Shown here in pieces: positions 35,121 through 44,127 of a DNA stretch of 64,000 bases. The DNA is from Chthonobacter albigriseus (GTDB lineage Bacteria; Pseudomonadota; Alphaproteobacteria; Rhizobiales; Pleomorphomonadaceae): contig NZ_JACDIT010000004.1 of NCBI RefSeq assembly GCF_013839445.1, positions 1 to 64,000 on the forward strand, written 5' to 3'. The notes under the pieces are model-generated. The model had not been told where the DNA came from, made no database searches, and worked only from the letters and a program-made list of their open reading frames with translations. Position 1 is the stretch's first letter; every line of letters starts with the position of its first letter. Position numbers and translations under genes: made by a program.

Positions 35121-36392
35121 CTACCGCGTCAACCGGATCGGCACGGCTTTGCGGAACAGCGTCTGGAAGCTGTTGGTGACCTGCTCGGGCGAGTTGGCCG
35201 TCATGTGGAGATCGCCGCCGCATTTCTCCAAGGCATGCGAGACGTCGTCGATGCGCTGCATGCCGGGCCGGCCGAGAAGGCTGGGCTGGCCCAACGTTTC
35301 GCCATAGCCCCAATCCCAATCCATCTTGAGGTAGGGAACCTGGACCACGCCGATCATGGCGCCGTCGGCGCGGATCTGGTCGCAGGCCGTCCAATCGAAT
35401 TCCCGGACATAGGCGCGCAGCGGCACGTCGGACGTCCAGGTGCGGTTGGGGTCCTGGACGCCGTCGGTCAGCATCAGGAGCAGTTGAGTCGCTTTTCCGC
35501 GGGTCGAGCCGTCGCCGGATTTGGCGACCAACGACGGAAGGGTGGAGGCGAACTCCCAGAAGCGGGTCCCTCCGACAGTCTCGCTTGAAGTCACAGGATC
35601 GGACGGCAGGTTCTTGCGCAGGTTGTTCATGCTGGCGTTCAGCGGCGACAACTGGGTCAGCTTGTCGTTGAACTCGTACAGCTGGACCTGGATGCGACCG
35701 CCCGAATTGAAGTTTTCCAGGTAGTCGGCCAGGTTCAGGATGGCGTCGCGGATCAGGTCATAGCGCAGCTTGACGCCGTTGGACCTTGCCCAGGAGTAGG
35801 AGTCCGCTCCGGGATTGTCGTGGCAGGCGAAAGCGCAGCCGAACTGGTTGCGCAGCCGGTCGATGTCGGCTTCCGACGCGCCCAGGGCCATCGAGGCCGA
35901 CGTGTCGACGACCAGCGTGAGATCGATATAGGGAAAGCCGGTCGCCACCGCCGACGCGGTGCCCCCGATCGCGACGGTATCGAATCCGGCGATCGACATC
36001 ACCGTCGTATCGACGGTGCTGTCGTACCGGGCGAAGATGTTGATGTCGACGCCGTCGCGCACGATCGACGTCACGACTTTCTCGACCGGAATGTCCGAGA
36101 TGTTCGCGCTCCAATATCTCTCGACGGTGGCGCGGGCAAGAGCCAGCGCCGATGCATCCGTCGCCTGCGCCTTTCCGTCGTTGCGGAGCGCCTCTGCAGC
36201 CGCCAGCACGGCGGCGTCCAAGGCAGCGGCGGCGCGGGACTGCGTGGAAATCGCGCGTCCATAGTCCACGGCTGATCCGACGATGCCCATGATGGCCATG
36301 AAAACAATCGCAAAGAGCATTGCAACATTGCCGGTCCGGTCCGCGATCACAGCTTGGCCCCCAAGTTTCTGCAGCCGAACTACTCCGTACAT
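35121..36392 (-). CDS. TadG-like von Willebrand factor A protein
   Basis: A 423-residue protein with a TadG-type N-terminal membrane anchor at about 18-45 (RTGNVAMLFAIVFMAIMGIVG, then VDYGRA, then LDAAVLAAAEA). The vWA domain starts at about 155 with a full metal site, VVDTSASM (Asp163, Ser165, Ser167), and has LMLTDGVQDP later. A pair of Cys (GCAFACHDN) and two more near the end may form disulfides. The ATG at 36392 leaves the anchor 18 residues from the start; a longer frame is rejected. No other tad genes adjoin. Confidence 0.8.
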   Translation of the reverse strand: MYGVVRLQKLGGQAVIADRTGNVAMLFAIVFMAIMGIVGSAVDYGRAISTQSRAAAALDAAVLAAAEALRNDGKAQATDASALALARATVERYWSANISDIPVEKVVTSIVRDGVDINIFARYDSTVDTTVMSIAGFDTVAIGGTASAVATGFPYIDLTLVVDTSASMALGASEADIDRLRNQFGCAFACHDNPGADSYSWARSNGVKLRYDLIRDAILNLADYLENFNSGGRIQVQLYEFNDKLTQLSPLNASMNNLRKNLPSDPVTSSETVGGTRFWEFASTLPSLVAKSGDGSTRGKATQLLLMLTDGVQDPNRTWTSDVPLRAYVREFDWTACDQIRADGAMIGVVQVPYLKMDWDWGYGETLGQPSLLGRPGMQRIDDVSHALEKCGGDLHMTANSPEQVTNSFQTLFRKAVPIRLTR

Positions 36393-36731
36393 CAGGTTTG
36401 TAAATATCTTATATTTAATAACTTTTACCGAGGCGAAACGCGCATCGGTCGTCCCGAGCACCCAAGCCGGGCGTGCAGGGCATCGATGGGGTGGCGTTTT
36501 GGGGCGTGGACATCGCGATTGCCACGCATCAAGCGGCCGTTCGGTGCTCATCCGACCGAGGCGCTCCGGTCGGTCCGGCAACCGGCAGACCGCGGCCCCT
36601 TTCAGACCTCCAGGCCTAGCGCCCTCGGCGCTTATGGCTGCATTTAGACAACGAATTTCCGAACAGCGCGGGATTCATCTTCAATCGACGGGAGCGTTCT
36701 TGCTGGCGACGACAATCCGGAGATTTAAGAG
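36393..36731. other. Divergent intergenic region with AT-rich core
   Basis: About 340 bp between the TadG-like gene and the divergent transporter operon. Bases 36395-36430 are strikingly AT-rich for this genome (TAAATATCTTATATTTAATA), much as before the other TadG-like gene. No gene and no clear terminator. Confidence 0.5.
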
Positions 36732-37772
36732 ATGAGGGGCACTTTGAAACATCTTGCCATTGGCGCTGCCTTTGTGGCCGCCTCGATGTCGATGGCCTCC
36801 GCGGCCGAGCTTTCGATCATGAGCTTCGGCGGCGCCTATCAGGAGGCGCAGCGCAAGGCCTACTTCGAGACCTACACCGCCAAGACCGGTACCAAGATCA
36901 TCGAGCAGGAGTACGGCGGGGAAATCGCCAAGATCAAGGCACAGATCGAGGCGGGTGGAACCACGCTCGACGTGGTCGACGTGGACGCGCCGACCCTGCA
37001 GCAGGGTTGTGACGAAGGCCTCTACGAGATCCTCGACTGGTCCAAGATCGGCCCGCAGGAAGACTGGATTCCCGGTACGTCGAGCGATTGCGGCGTCGGC
37101 ACCATCGTCTATGCCACGGTTCTTGCCTACGACACCGAGAAGCTCGCCAACGGCCCGACCACTATCGCCGACCTCTTCGACACCGCGAAGTTCCCCGGCA
37201 AGCGCGGGCTCTGGAAGAACCCGATGAGCAACCTGGAATTCGCGTTGCTGGCCGATGGCGTGCCGGCGGCCGAGGTCTACGCGACGCTCTCCACCCCGGA
37301 AGGGCTGGACCGGGCCTTCGCCAAGCTCGACACCATCAAGAAGGACGCCGTCTGGTGGGAAGCCGGCGCGCAGCCGCCGCAGCTTCTGGCGTCTGGCGAG
37401 GTGGTGATGACGACGGTCTGGAACGGCCGCATCGCCAACGCCAACAAGGAAGGCAAGAAGTTCGCGATCGTCTGGGACAACCAGCTCCTCGACACCGACT
37501 ACTGGGTGATCCCCAAGGGCGCCAAGAACCTCGACCTCGCCTACGACTTCATCGCCCACACCGCCGATCCGAAGGTGATGGCCGGTATCTCCAACTACAT
37601 CACCTACGGTCCCGTCCGCAAAGCGGCCGCCGAGTTCATCAATCCGGAAATGCTGGACAAGCTGCCGACGGCGCCGGCCAACATGACCAAGGCGATGACC
37701 ATCGACTACGGCTTCTGGGGCGACAACGGCGAGGAGATCCGCAAGCGCTTCACCACCTGGCTCGCCCAGTAG
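36732..37772 (+). CDS. Spermidine/putrescine-type ABC substrate-binding protein
   Basis: A 346-residue periplasmic receptor with signal peptide about 1-25 (ending ASAAELS). It has the PotD/Fe-like start LSIMSFGGAYQEAQRKAYF, IKAQIEAGGTTLDVVDVDAP, VYATVLAYDTEKL and ANKEGKKFAIVWDNQLLD, in which acidic residues can bind an amine. CGGAG nine bases before the ATG supports the start. The creatinase gene downstream suggests a guanidino or amine substrate, but this is inference. Confidence 0.88.
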   Translation: MRGTLKHLAIGAAFVAASMSMASAAELSIMSFGGAYQEAQRKAYFETYTAKTGTKIIEQEYGGEIAKIKAQIEAGGTTLDVVDVDAPTLQQGCDEGLYEILDWSKIGPQEDWIPGTSSDCGVGTIVYATVLAYDTEKLANGPTTIADLFDTAKFPGKRGLWKNPMSNLEFALLADGVPAAEVYATLSTPEGLDRAFAKLDTIKKDAVWWEAGAQPPQLLASGEVVMTTVWNGRIANANKEGKKFAIVWDNQLLDTDYWVIPKGAKNLDLAYDFIAHTADPKVMAGISNYITYGPVRKAAAEFINPEMLDKLPTAPANMTKAMTIDYGFWGDNGEEIRKRFTTWLAQ

Positions 37773-37804
37773 GCGATTGCCGGCACGGCTCTTGCCTGCA
37801 TACC

Positions 37805-37832
37805 GCCGGGGCCCGCGAACGCAGGCCCCGGC
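37805..37832. other. Intercistronic stem-loop after the binding-protein gene
   Basis: GCCGGGGCC (37805-37813) and GGCCCCGGC (37824-37832) pair perfectly over a 10-base loop, 32 bases after the binding-protein stop and 42 bases before the ATPase start. No U-run follows. Confidence 0.65.
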
Positions 37833-37874
37833 GCATTCCAAAGCCTCGCACGCTCCGCCGACCAGGATCCGTCC

Positions 37875-38963
37875 ATGCTCGTCAAGACACCCGTCGGAAC
37901 CGAAGCCCTCGTCGCCTTCGAGCGTGTGACGAAGAGCTATGACGGCGCGACGCTGGTCGTTAAAGCTCTGGACCTGACCGTCCGCCGGGGCGAGTTCCTG
38001 ACTCTGCTGGGGCCGTCGGGTTCCGGCAAGACCACCACGCTGATGATGCTGGCGGGTTTCGAGCGCCCGACCTCGGGCCACATTCTCCTCGACGGCGCTC
38101 CGGTGGAGAAGCTGCCGCCGGAGAAGCGGAACATCGGCGTCGTGTTCCAGAACTACGCGCTCTTCCCGCACATGAGCGTGGAGGAGAACATCGCCTTTCC
38201 ATTGCGGTACCACGGCGTCACTGGGCCCGCCGCCAAGGAGAAGGTCGACAAGGTTCTCGGCATGATCCACCTGGAGGGCTTCGGCGGCCGTCGCCCGACC
38301 CAGCTGTCCGGTGGTCAGCAGCAGCGCGTCGCGCTCGCACGCGCCCTGGTGTTCCAGCCGAAGCTGGTTCTGATGGACGAGCCGCTCGGCGCGCTCGACA
38401 AGCAGCTGCGCGAGCGGATGCAGGTGGAGATCAAGCACATCCAGCGCTCGCTGGGCGTCACCATCGTCTTCGTGACGCACGACCAGTCCGAGGCCTTGAC
38501 CATGTCGGACCGGATTGCCGTGTTCTCCGACGGCATGGTCCAGCAATTGGCCGGACCGACGGAGCTCTACGAACGGCCGGCGAACCGCTTCGTGGCCCAG
38601 TTTATCGGCGAGAACAACGTGCTGCCGGGCGACGTGTCGACGGACGGTCGCGCGCTCAGGCTGGCCGGCGGCGCGGTGGTGCTGCTACCGGCGGCGATCG
38701 CTCCGGGCGCCGTCGAGGCGACAGTCCGCCCGGAACGGCTGCAGGCAGCCGATCGCGCCTCCGACCGGGCGATCCGCTTTCCGGCGACGGTGCGGGAAGT
38801 GTTCTTCCTTGGCGACCACGCGCGGCTCACCTGCGAGGGCCTGGGCGTTGCGGAACTCTCGGTGAAGATGGCCGCGGCGGAGTTCTCCGTCCTCCAGCCC
38901 GCGGCTGGATCGAGCCTGACGCTGGCCTTCGAACCGGAGGCCATCCATGTCCTCGCTCGCTGA
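37875..38963 (+). CDS. Spermidine/putrescine-type ABC ATP-binding protein (PotA type)
   Basis: A 362-residue ATPase. Walker A GPSGSGKTT, FQNYALFPHMSVEENI, signature LSGGQQQRV, Walker B LVLMDEPLGALDK and switch His in VTHDQSEA, with a C-terminal TOBE domain from about 275. It overlaps the next permease by 17 bp. Confidence 0.94.
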   Translation: MLVKTPVGTEALVAFERVTKSYDGATLVVKALDLTVRRGEFLTLLGPSGSGKTTTLMMLAGFERPTSGHILLDGAPVEKLPPEKRNIGVVFQNYALFPHMSVEENIAFPLRYHGVTGPAAKEKVDKVLGMIHLEGFGGRRPTQLSGGQQQRVALARALVFQPKLVLMDEPLGALDKQLRERMQVEIKHIQRSLGVTIVFVTHDQSEALTMSDRIAVFSDGMVQQLAGPTELYERPANRFVAQFIGENNVLPGDVSTDGRALRLAGGAVVLLPAAIAPGAVEATVRPERLQAADRASDRAIRFPATVREVFFLGDHARLTCEGLGVAELSVKMAAAEFSVLQPAAGSSLTLAFEPEAIHVLAR

Positions 38964-40191
38964 GCCGGCGCACCGCAGCCTGCGCGCGCAGACGTTCCGC
39001 GCCGCCCTGCCCGACCGGCTGATCGCGCTTGGGCTCGTGCTCCCTGCCCTCCTTTTTCTGGTGGTCACCTTCATCGCCCCGATAGGCGCGCTCCTGATGA
39101 AGTCGGTGGACAATGCCGAACCGGCAGCCGTCCTTGTGGAGACGCTGCCCGCGATCGGCGCCTGGGACGGCGTCGGCTTGCCGCCTGAACCTGTGTTCGC
39201 GGCGCTTGCAGCCGATCTGAAAGCCGCGCAGAAGAACCGGACCGCGGCAGGTCTGGGTAAACGGCTCAACTACGAACTGCCGGGCATGCGGTCCAAGATC
39301 CTGTCCGCGGCACGCGCGGTGAGCAAGATCGAGACCCCGCCGGCAGGCGGGTGGACCGAGGCGATCACCGGCATCGATCCCGTCTGGAAGGACACGCAGA
39401 CCTGGTCGGTCCTCCAGCGCAACGCCTCCCCGGTCACAGCCCACTATCTCCTGAACAGCCTGGACCTAACGCGGGGGCCGGACGGAGCGATCGCGGCCGT
39501 ACCGGAAAGCGAGGCGATCTTCCTGACCATCCTCGGACGCACGCTGTTCATCGCCGCCGTGGTGACGCTTGGAACGCTGGTGCTCGGCTATCCCCTGGCC
39601 TATGCCGCCGCCATCGCGCCGCCGGCGGTGGCGGCGACGCTGATGCTCTTCGTGCTGCTGCCGCTGTGGACATCCCTGCTGGTGCGAACCACGGCATGGG
39701 TCGTGCTGCTGCAGTCGAACGGCGTGATCAACGACTTCATGATGCGACTCGGATTCACCAGCGAGCCGGTGCAGTTGATCTTCACCCGGTTCGGCACGCT
39801 CGCTGCGATGATCCACATCCAGCTGCCGTTCACCGTGCTGCCGATCTACAGCGTGATGCGGCAGATCCCGCAGACGCAGCTCAGGGCGGCACGCTCGCTC
39901 GGCGCCGGCCCGCTGTCGGCCTTCTGGCGCATCTATGCGCCGCAGACCATCCCGGGCGTCTCGGCCGGCTGCCTGATCACCTTCATCCTGTCGCTCGGCT
40001 ACTACCTGACCCCGGCGCTCGTCGGCGGCGCGACCGACCAGATGATGTCGAACTTCATCTCCGACTTCATCAACCGGGATCTCAACTGGGGTCTCGCCTC
40101 CGCCCTCGGAACCGTACTCCTCCTCACCACCCTGGCGCTCTACGCGGTCTACGTCCGCGTGCTCGGCGCCGATCGCATCAGGCTGGGGTGA
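38947..40191 (+). CDS. ABC transporter permease (PotB type) with long periplasmic loop
   Basis: A 414-residue permease. TM1 (LIALGLVLPALLFLVVTFIAPIG) and the later helices with the EAA loop (LRAARSLGAGPLSAFWRI) are normal. Between TM1 and TM2 lies a 110-130-residue hydrophilic insert (about 50-175), so the protein is about a third longer than classic PotB. This longer form occurs in PotB-like permeases of alphaproteobacteria. Starts inside the ATPase gene. Confidence 0.9.
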   Translation: MSSLAEPAHRSLRAQTFRAALPDRLIALGLVLPALLFLVVTFIAPIGALLMKSVDNAEPAAVLVETLPAIGAWDGVGLPPEPVFAALAADLKAAQKNRTAAGLGKRLNYELPGMRSKILSAARAVSKIETPPAGGWTEAITGIDPVWKDTQTWSVLQRNASPVTAHYLLNSLDLTRGPDGAIAAVPESEAIFLTILGRTLFIAAVVTLGTLVLGYPLAYAAAIAPPAVAATLMLFVLLPLWTSLLVRTTAWVVLLQSNGVINDFMMRLGFTSEPVQLIFTRFGTLAAMIHIQLPFTVLPIYSVMRQIPQTQLRAARSLGAGPLSAFWRIYAPQTIPGVSAGCLITFILSLGYYLTPALVGGATDQMMSNFISDFINRDLNWGLASALGTVLLLTTLALYAVYVRVLGADRIRLG

Positions 40192-40196
40192 TCGCC

Positions 40197-41006
40197 ATGT
40201 GGCTTCCGCAATACGCGACCCCTGGCGAACGGATCGGACGGACCTTCGTGGTTCTGTTCGCCGTGCTCGTCGCCCTCTTCCTCGTCGCGCCGCTGCTCGT
40301 CGTGGTGCCGCTGTCCTTCGCCGACCAGCCGTTCTTCACCTTCCCCGTGCCGTCCTATTCGGTGCGTTGGTATGCGGACTTCTTCTCGTCCGAGCGCTGG
40401 ATCGTCTCGGTGTTCAACAGCCTGGTCGTGGCGGTGTTGACGGCGGTCATCGCCACCGTGCTCGGCACGCTGGCGGCGCTCGGGCTGTCGCGACCCGACT
40501 TCCCCGGCCGCGGCTTCGTGATGGCCGTCCTGATCTCGCCGATGATCGTGCCGATCGTGATCGTGGCCGTCGGCGCCTACCTCTTCTTCGGCAACCTCGG
40601 CCTTGCGAACACCCGCACCGGCCTCGTGCTGTCGCACACCGCGCTCGCCCTGCCCTTCGTGATCGTCACGGTCACCGCGACGCTGTCCGGCTACGACCGC
40701 AACCTCTCGCGCGCGGCGGCAAGCCTGGGCGCGCCACCCCTCGACGTCTTCCGCCGCGTGACCTTGCCGCTGATCGCGCCGGGCGTCGCTTCGGGCGCGG
40801 TCTTCGCCTTCGCGACGTCGTTCGACGAAGTGGTGGTGGCGCTTTTCCTGACCGGCGCCGAACAACGCACCCTGCCGGTGCAGATGTTCTCCGGCATCCG
40901 GGACCAGATCAATCCGACCATCATGGCCGCCGCAACGATGCTGATCGCGCTCTCGGTGGCTCTGTTCGTGACGGTGGGCTGGCTGGCGCGCCGCGCGAAG
41001 GGATGA
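40197..41006 (+). CDS. ABC transporter permease (PotC type)
   Basis: A 269-residue permease with six helices. TM1 is TFVVLFAVLVALFLVAPLLVV; PSYSVRWYADFF and NSLVVAVLTAVIATVLG follow, and the EAA loop reads LSRAAASLGAPPLDVFRRV. ATG at 40197 is chosen; a GTG at 40188 would overlap the previous stop as GTGA and is the alternative. Last gene of the importer operon, 12 bp from the convergent LysR gene. Confidence 0.93.
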   Translation: MWLPQYATPGERIGRTFVVLFAVLVALFLVAPLLVVVPLSFADQPFFTFPVPSYSVRWYADFFSSERWIVSVFNSLVVAVLTAVIATVLGTLAALGLSRPDFPGRGFVMAVLISPMIVPIVIVAVGAYLFFGNLGLANTRTGLVLSHTALALPFVIVTVTATLSGYDRNLSRAAASLGAPPLDVFRRVTLPLIAPGVASGAVFAFATSFDEVVVALFLTGAEQRTLPVQMFSGIRDQINPTIMAAATMLIALSVALFVTVGWLARRAKG

Positions 41007-41018
41007 GCGGCCGGCGGC

Positions 41019-41948
41019 TCAGGCCGCGGCCGGCTTCTCCATCGTGTTGTAGAACATGTCGGCGAAGGTGTTGGCGAGGAGGTTGACCTCCGGCGCCTTG
41101 ATGCCCGGCCGCACGTAGAGGCCGCCGACCACATCCGACAGATCCGGAAAGCCATCGGCGCGCCCGAGCTTGGAGAGACCCGGCAGCGCCGTCCGTCGGG
41201 ACACGACCGTATAGCCGAACCCGGTCTTCAGCGCGGCAACGAGACCCGGCAGGCTGGGACTCTGGTAGACGATCTCGTAGCTCCGGCCCTCCCGCTGCAG
41301 GGCGGCGAGCGCCTGCCGGCGGTAGTTGCACCCCTCCGGATAGGCGATCAGGCGGAGCGGGTCGGACGGATCCACCGCGCCCGGCAGACCGATCCAGGTG
41401 AGCGGTTCGCGCCAGGTGAACGAAGCGCCTTCGGCCGGGCCGTCACCCGTCTGCGCAACGATCACGTCGAGGTCGCCGTCGCGAAACGTGCGCAAAAGGT
41501 TGACGCTGAGGTCGCACGTGACCTCCAGGGCGACGTTGCCGTCGTTGTCCTGGAAGGCGCGCATGATGTCCTGCATATACTGGTCGGCATAGTCGTTCGG
41601 CATGCCGATCCGCAGGCGGCCGCTGCGGCCCTTGCGCTGCAGGCGCATGATGAGTTCGTCGTTGAGAGCCAGGATCCGGCGTGCGTAGGAGGCGACCTGC
41701 TCGCCCGCCTCGGTCAGCACCGGAACCGTCTGGTCTCGATCAAGCAGTGGGACACCGATGGTCTCCTCCAGCCGCTTGATCTGCAGGCTGATCGCCGGTT
41801 GGGACCGCCCGAGCCGCTCACCCGCCCGCGTGAACCCTTTGAGGTCCACCACGGTGATGAAGGCTCGCAATAGATCGGTCGGTACGTTGCGCACCCGCTG
41901 CCCCCGAAAGGTCGCCATCGCATGCGACGGATCGACTTCGGCATGCAT
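41019..41948 (-). CDS. LysR-family transcriptional regulator
   Basis: A 309-residue regulator. Winged helix-turn-helix at about 20-80 (LLRAFITVVDLKGFTRAGERLGRSQPAISLQIKRLEE) and a periplasmic-binding-like effector domain from about 105 (GRLRIGMPNDYADQY). It lies 81 bp after the creatinase gene on the same strand and ends against the importer operon, so it is the likely regulator of both. The start is uncertain (41948 or 41918). Confidence 0.9.
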   Translation of the reverse strand: MHAEVDPSHAMATFRGQRVRNVPTDLLRAFITVVDLKGFTRAGERLGRSQPAISLQIKRLEETIGVPLLDRDQTVPVLTEAGEQVASYARRILALNDELIMRLQRKGRSGRLRIGMPNDYADQYMQDIMRAFQDNDGNVALEVTCDLSVNLLRTFRDGDLDVIVAQTGDGPAEGASFTWREPLTWIGLPGAVDPSDPLRLIAYPEGCNYRRQALAALQREGRSYEIVYQSPSLPGLVAALKTGFGYTVVSRRTALPGLSKLGRADGFPDLSDVVGGLYVRPGIKAPEVNLLANTFADMFYNTMEKPAAA

Positions 41949-42029
41949 GATGTGACAACGCCTCCCCTCTGCGCAAGACGAGCTTGTTGGCAGGGCCTGC
42001 CTCCGTTCTGTGCAGACCCTGCCGACGCG

Positions 42030-43271
42030 TCAGGACGCGATGATGTTGTGGGCCGGTCCGTAGGGGAAACCGGTGATGTTGTCCGCACCGCTTTCGGTGA
42101 CGACAAGGATGTCGTGCTCGCGATAGCCACCGGCGCCGGGCATGCCGTCCGGGATCGACAGCATCGGCTCCATCGAGACGACCATGCCGGGCTTCAGCAC
42201 GGTGTGGATGTCCTCGCGCAGCTCCACGCCGGCCTCGCGGCCGTAATAGTGCGACAGCACGCCGAAGGAGTGGCCATAGCCGAAGGAGCGGTAGCCCAGG
42301 AGACCTGCTTCCCGGTAGATCTCGTTCAGCTCCGAGGCGATTTCCGAGCACTTCGCGCCCGGCTTGATCAGCTCCAGCCCGCGCTCGTGCACCTTCACGT
42401 TCAACTCCCAGATCTTCAGCGAGGCGTCGTCGACGTGGTCGCAGAACAGCGTCCGCTCCAGGGCGGTGTAGTAGCCGAAGATCATCGGGAAACAGTTGAG
42501 GCTGAGGATGTCGCCGCTTTCGATCTTACGCGAGGTGACGGGGTTATGCGCGCCGTCGGTGTTGATGCCCGACTGGAACCAGGTCCAGGTGTCCATCAGC
42601 TCGGCCTGCGGATAGGTGCGGGCGATCTCGCGAACCATCGCCGAGGTGGAGGCGAGCGCCACCTCGTGCTCGGGCACACCGGCCGCGATCGCCTCGGCGC
42701 AGGCGGCGCCGCCGATATCGGCGACCCGCGCGCCCTGACGGATCAGCGCGATCTCCTCGGGCGTCTTGATCGTGCGCATCCACATGGTTGCCTGGCCGAT
42801 GTCGACGAACTCGACGCCCGGGAAGGCTTCCTGCAGGAGGCGGAGGTAGTCGACGTTGAGATGGTCGAACTCCACGCCGATACGGCGGACGCCGGGCAGC
42901 TGCAGCTGGAGCGCATAGAAGAAGTTGTCGCGGCGCCAGTCGGTGTAGGTGACGTTGTCGCCGTAGCTGCGGCGCCAAGGTTGGCCGGCATCGATGCCGG
43001 CCGTGATCGAGACCGCCTGCTGGTCGGTCACCACGAAGGCGTAGCGCCGGCCGAAGTAGCAGTACATGAAGCCGGAGTAGTAGCAGATGTTGTGGTAGGA
43101 GGTCAGGATCGCTGCGTCGATCGACTTCTCCGCCAGGAGACCGCGCAGCCCGTCCTGGCGGCTCTGCATTTCCGCGTCGGAGAAGGCGCGCAGCTGGCGC
43201 TCCCCGAAATGCATCGTCTGGACGCGGGCGAGATCGTTGGAATGGCCGATCGGCCGGACTGCCTCGTTCAT
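42030..43271 (-). CDS. Creatinase (creatine amidinohydrolase)
   Basis: A 413-residue pita-bread-fold enzyme that hydrolyses creatine to sarcosine and urea. It follows Pseudomonas creatinase closely as I recall it: TSYHNICYYSGFMYCYFGR, IDAGQPWRR, and MDTWTWFQSGINTDGAHNP with the catalytic His at about 242, then LSLNCFPMI, YGHSFGVLSHYYGRE, MVVSMEPML and the C-terminal FPYGPAHNII. These stretches are specific to creatinase rather than to prolidases. No sarcosine oxidase or creatininase is in the window. The importer next to it may bring in creatine. Confidence 0.9.
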   Translation of the reverse strand: MNEAVRPIGHSNDLARVQTMHFGERQLRAFSDAEMQSRQDGLRGLLAEKSIDAAILTSYHNICYYSGFMYCYFGRRYAFVVTDQQAVSITAGIDAGQPWRRSYGDNVTYTDWRRDNFFYALQLQLPGVRRIGVEFDHLNVDYLRLLQEAFPGVEFVDIGQATMWMRTIKTPEEIALIRQGARVADIGGAACAEAIAAGVPEHEVALASTSAMVREIARTYPQAELMDTWTWFQSGINTDGAHNPVTSRKIESGDILSLNCFPMIFGYYTALERTLFCDHVDDASLKIWELNVKVHERGLELIKPGAKCSEIASELNEIYREAGLLGYRSFGYGHSFGVLSHYYGREAGVELREDIHTVLKPGMVVSMEPMLSIPDGMPGAGGYREHDILVVTESGADNITGFPYGPAHNIIAS

Positions 43272-43386
43272 GGTCGTCTACCTCATCGCTGTGCACCGGA
43301 ACCGTGGCGTCACGATAGGGAGGCGGCATGCCACCGGGAAATTTGTTTGTGTGATCGCGCGATGACCGCCGGAAATGAAGCCGTGC

Positions 43387-44127
43387 CTATGGCACCGCGC
43401 GCCATCGCAGTTCGGCCATCAGCCCGGCCGGCAGCGTCGCCGTAACGGCCGAGGCCGGAAGCCCGGCGGCGTGGAGAACATCGGCCGTCCAATGATTGCA
43501 CGTCATCAACGCACTGTAGGCGAGGTCCGAGCGGTAGAAGTTGGAGTCGCCGTAGATCCCGACGCCGAGGTCCACCGGCGCGCCGCCGTGGATCATGAAG
43601 CCCTCGGCCACGGCGTTCGCGAGCCGCGAGAAACCGGCCTCGGACAAGCTGAGGGTAAGGATGTCGCTGGCGGGAAAGACCCGTGCCGGGTCGTCCGGCA
43701 GGCCGACGACGTGGAACACGGACGAGCCGCCGGTGCCGGTGATCGCTGCGATCGCGATCCCCCAGTCGATCTCCCACCACGTGGGAACGTAGCGGTAGAA
43801 ACCCTCGTCGCCCCAGCCGATCTCGACCCACGGAGAAGCGTAGAACCGCTCGCCGACGGTGATGAGCGGCTGCCGGTCTTCCTGGTAGCCGATCTGCCGG
43901 AGTCGGTCGACCGGGACGATGATCGCGCTGTGCAGGCCGTGGTTGACCACGTGGACCATGATGGTCGGGGCGCCCGGCGCTGGCGGGTAGAGGTCTGGCA
44001 CGGCGCTCCGGGCGGTCGCAAGGGCGGCCACCGCGAAGGCGAGGGCCAGCGCGGCCGCAATGAAGACCGTCCCGCGGACGAGGGATGCAAGGATGCGTCG
44101 GTCGCCGTGTCGCACCCTGCCCCGCAT
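43387..44127 (-). CDS. DUF2459 family protein (TIGR02117)
   Basis: A 246-residue protein of the DUF2459/TIGR02117 family, function unknown. One membrane helix near the N-terminus (VFIAAALALAFAVAALAT). The soluble part has the family marks VVNHGLHSAIIVP, YASPWVEIGWGDEGFYR, DSNFY and CNHWTADVL, with the His, Asp and Cys that suggest a peptidase-like site. Its ATG overlaps the valS stop as TGATG, so it is translated with valS. Confidence 0.85.
   Translation of the reverse strand: MRGRVRHGDRRILASLVRGTVFIAAALALAFAVAALATARSAVPDLYPPAPGAPTIMVHVVNHGLHSAIIVPVDRLRQIGYQEDRQPLITVGERFYASPWVEIGWGDEGFYRYVPTWWEIDWGIAIAAITGTGGSSVFHVVGLPDDPARVFPASDILTLSLSEAGFSRLANAVAEGFMIHGGAPVDLGVGIYGDSNFYRSDLAYSALMTCNHWTADVLHAAGLPASAVTATLPAGLMAELRWRAVP

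Noticed and set aside
42030-43271. Xaa-Pro aminopeptidase or prolidase
   Set aside because: Long stretches match creatinase specifically, including the TDGAH active-site part and the lack of the metal-ligand pattern of the peptidases.
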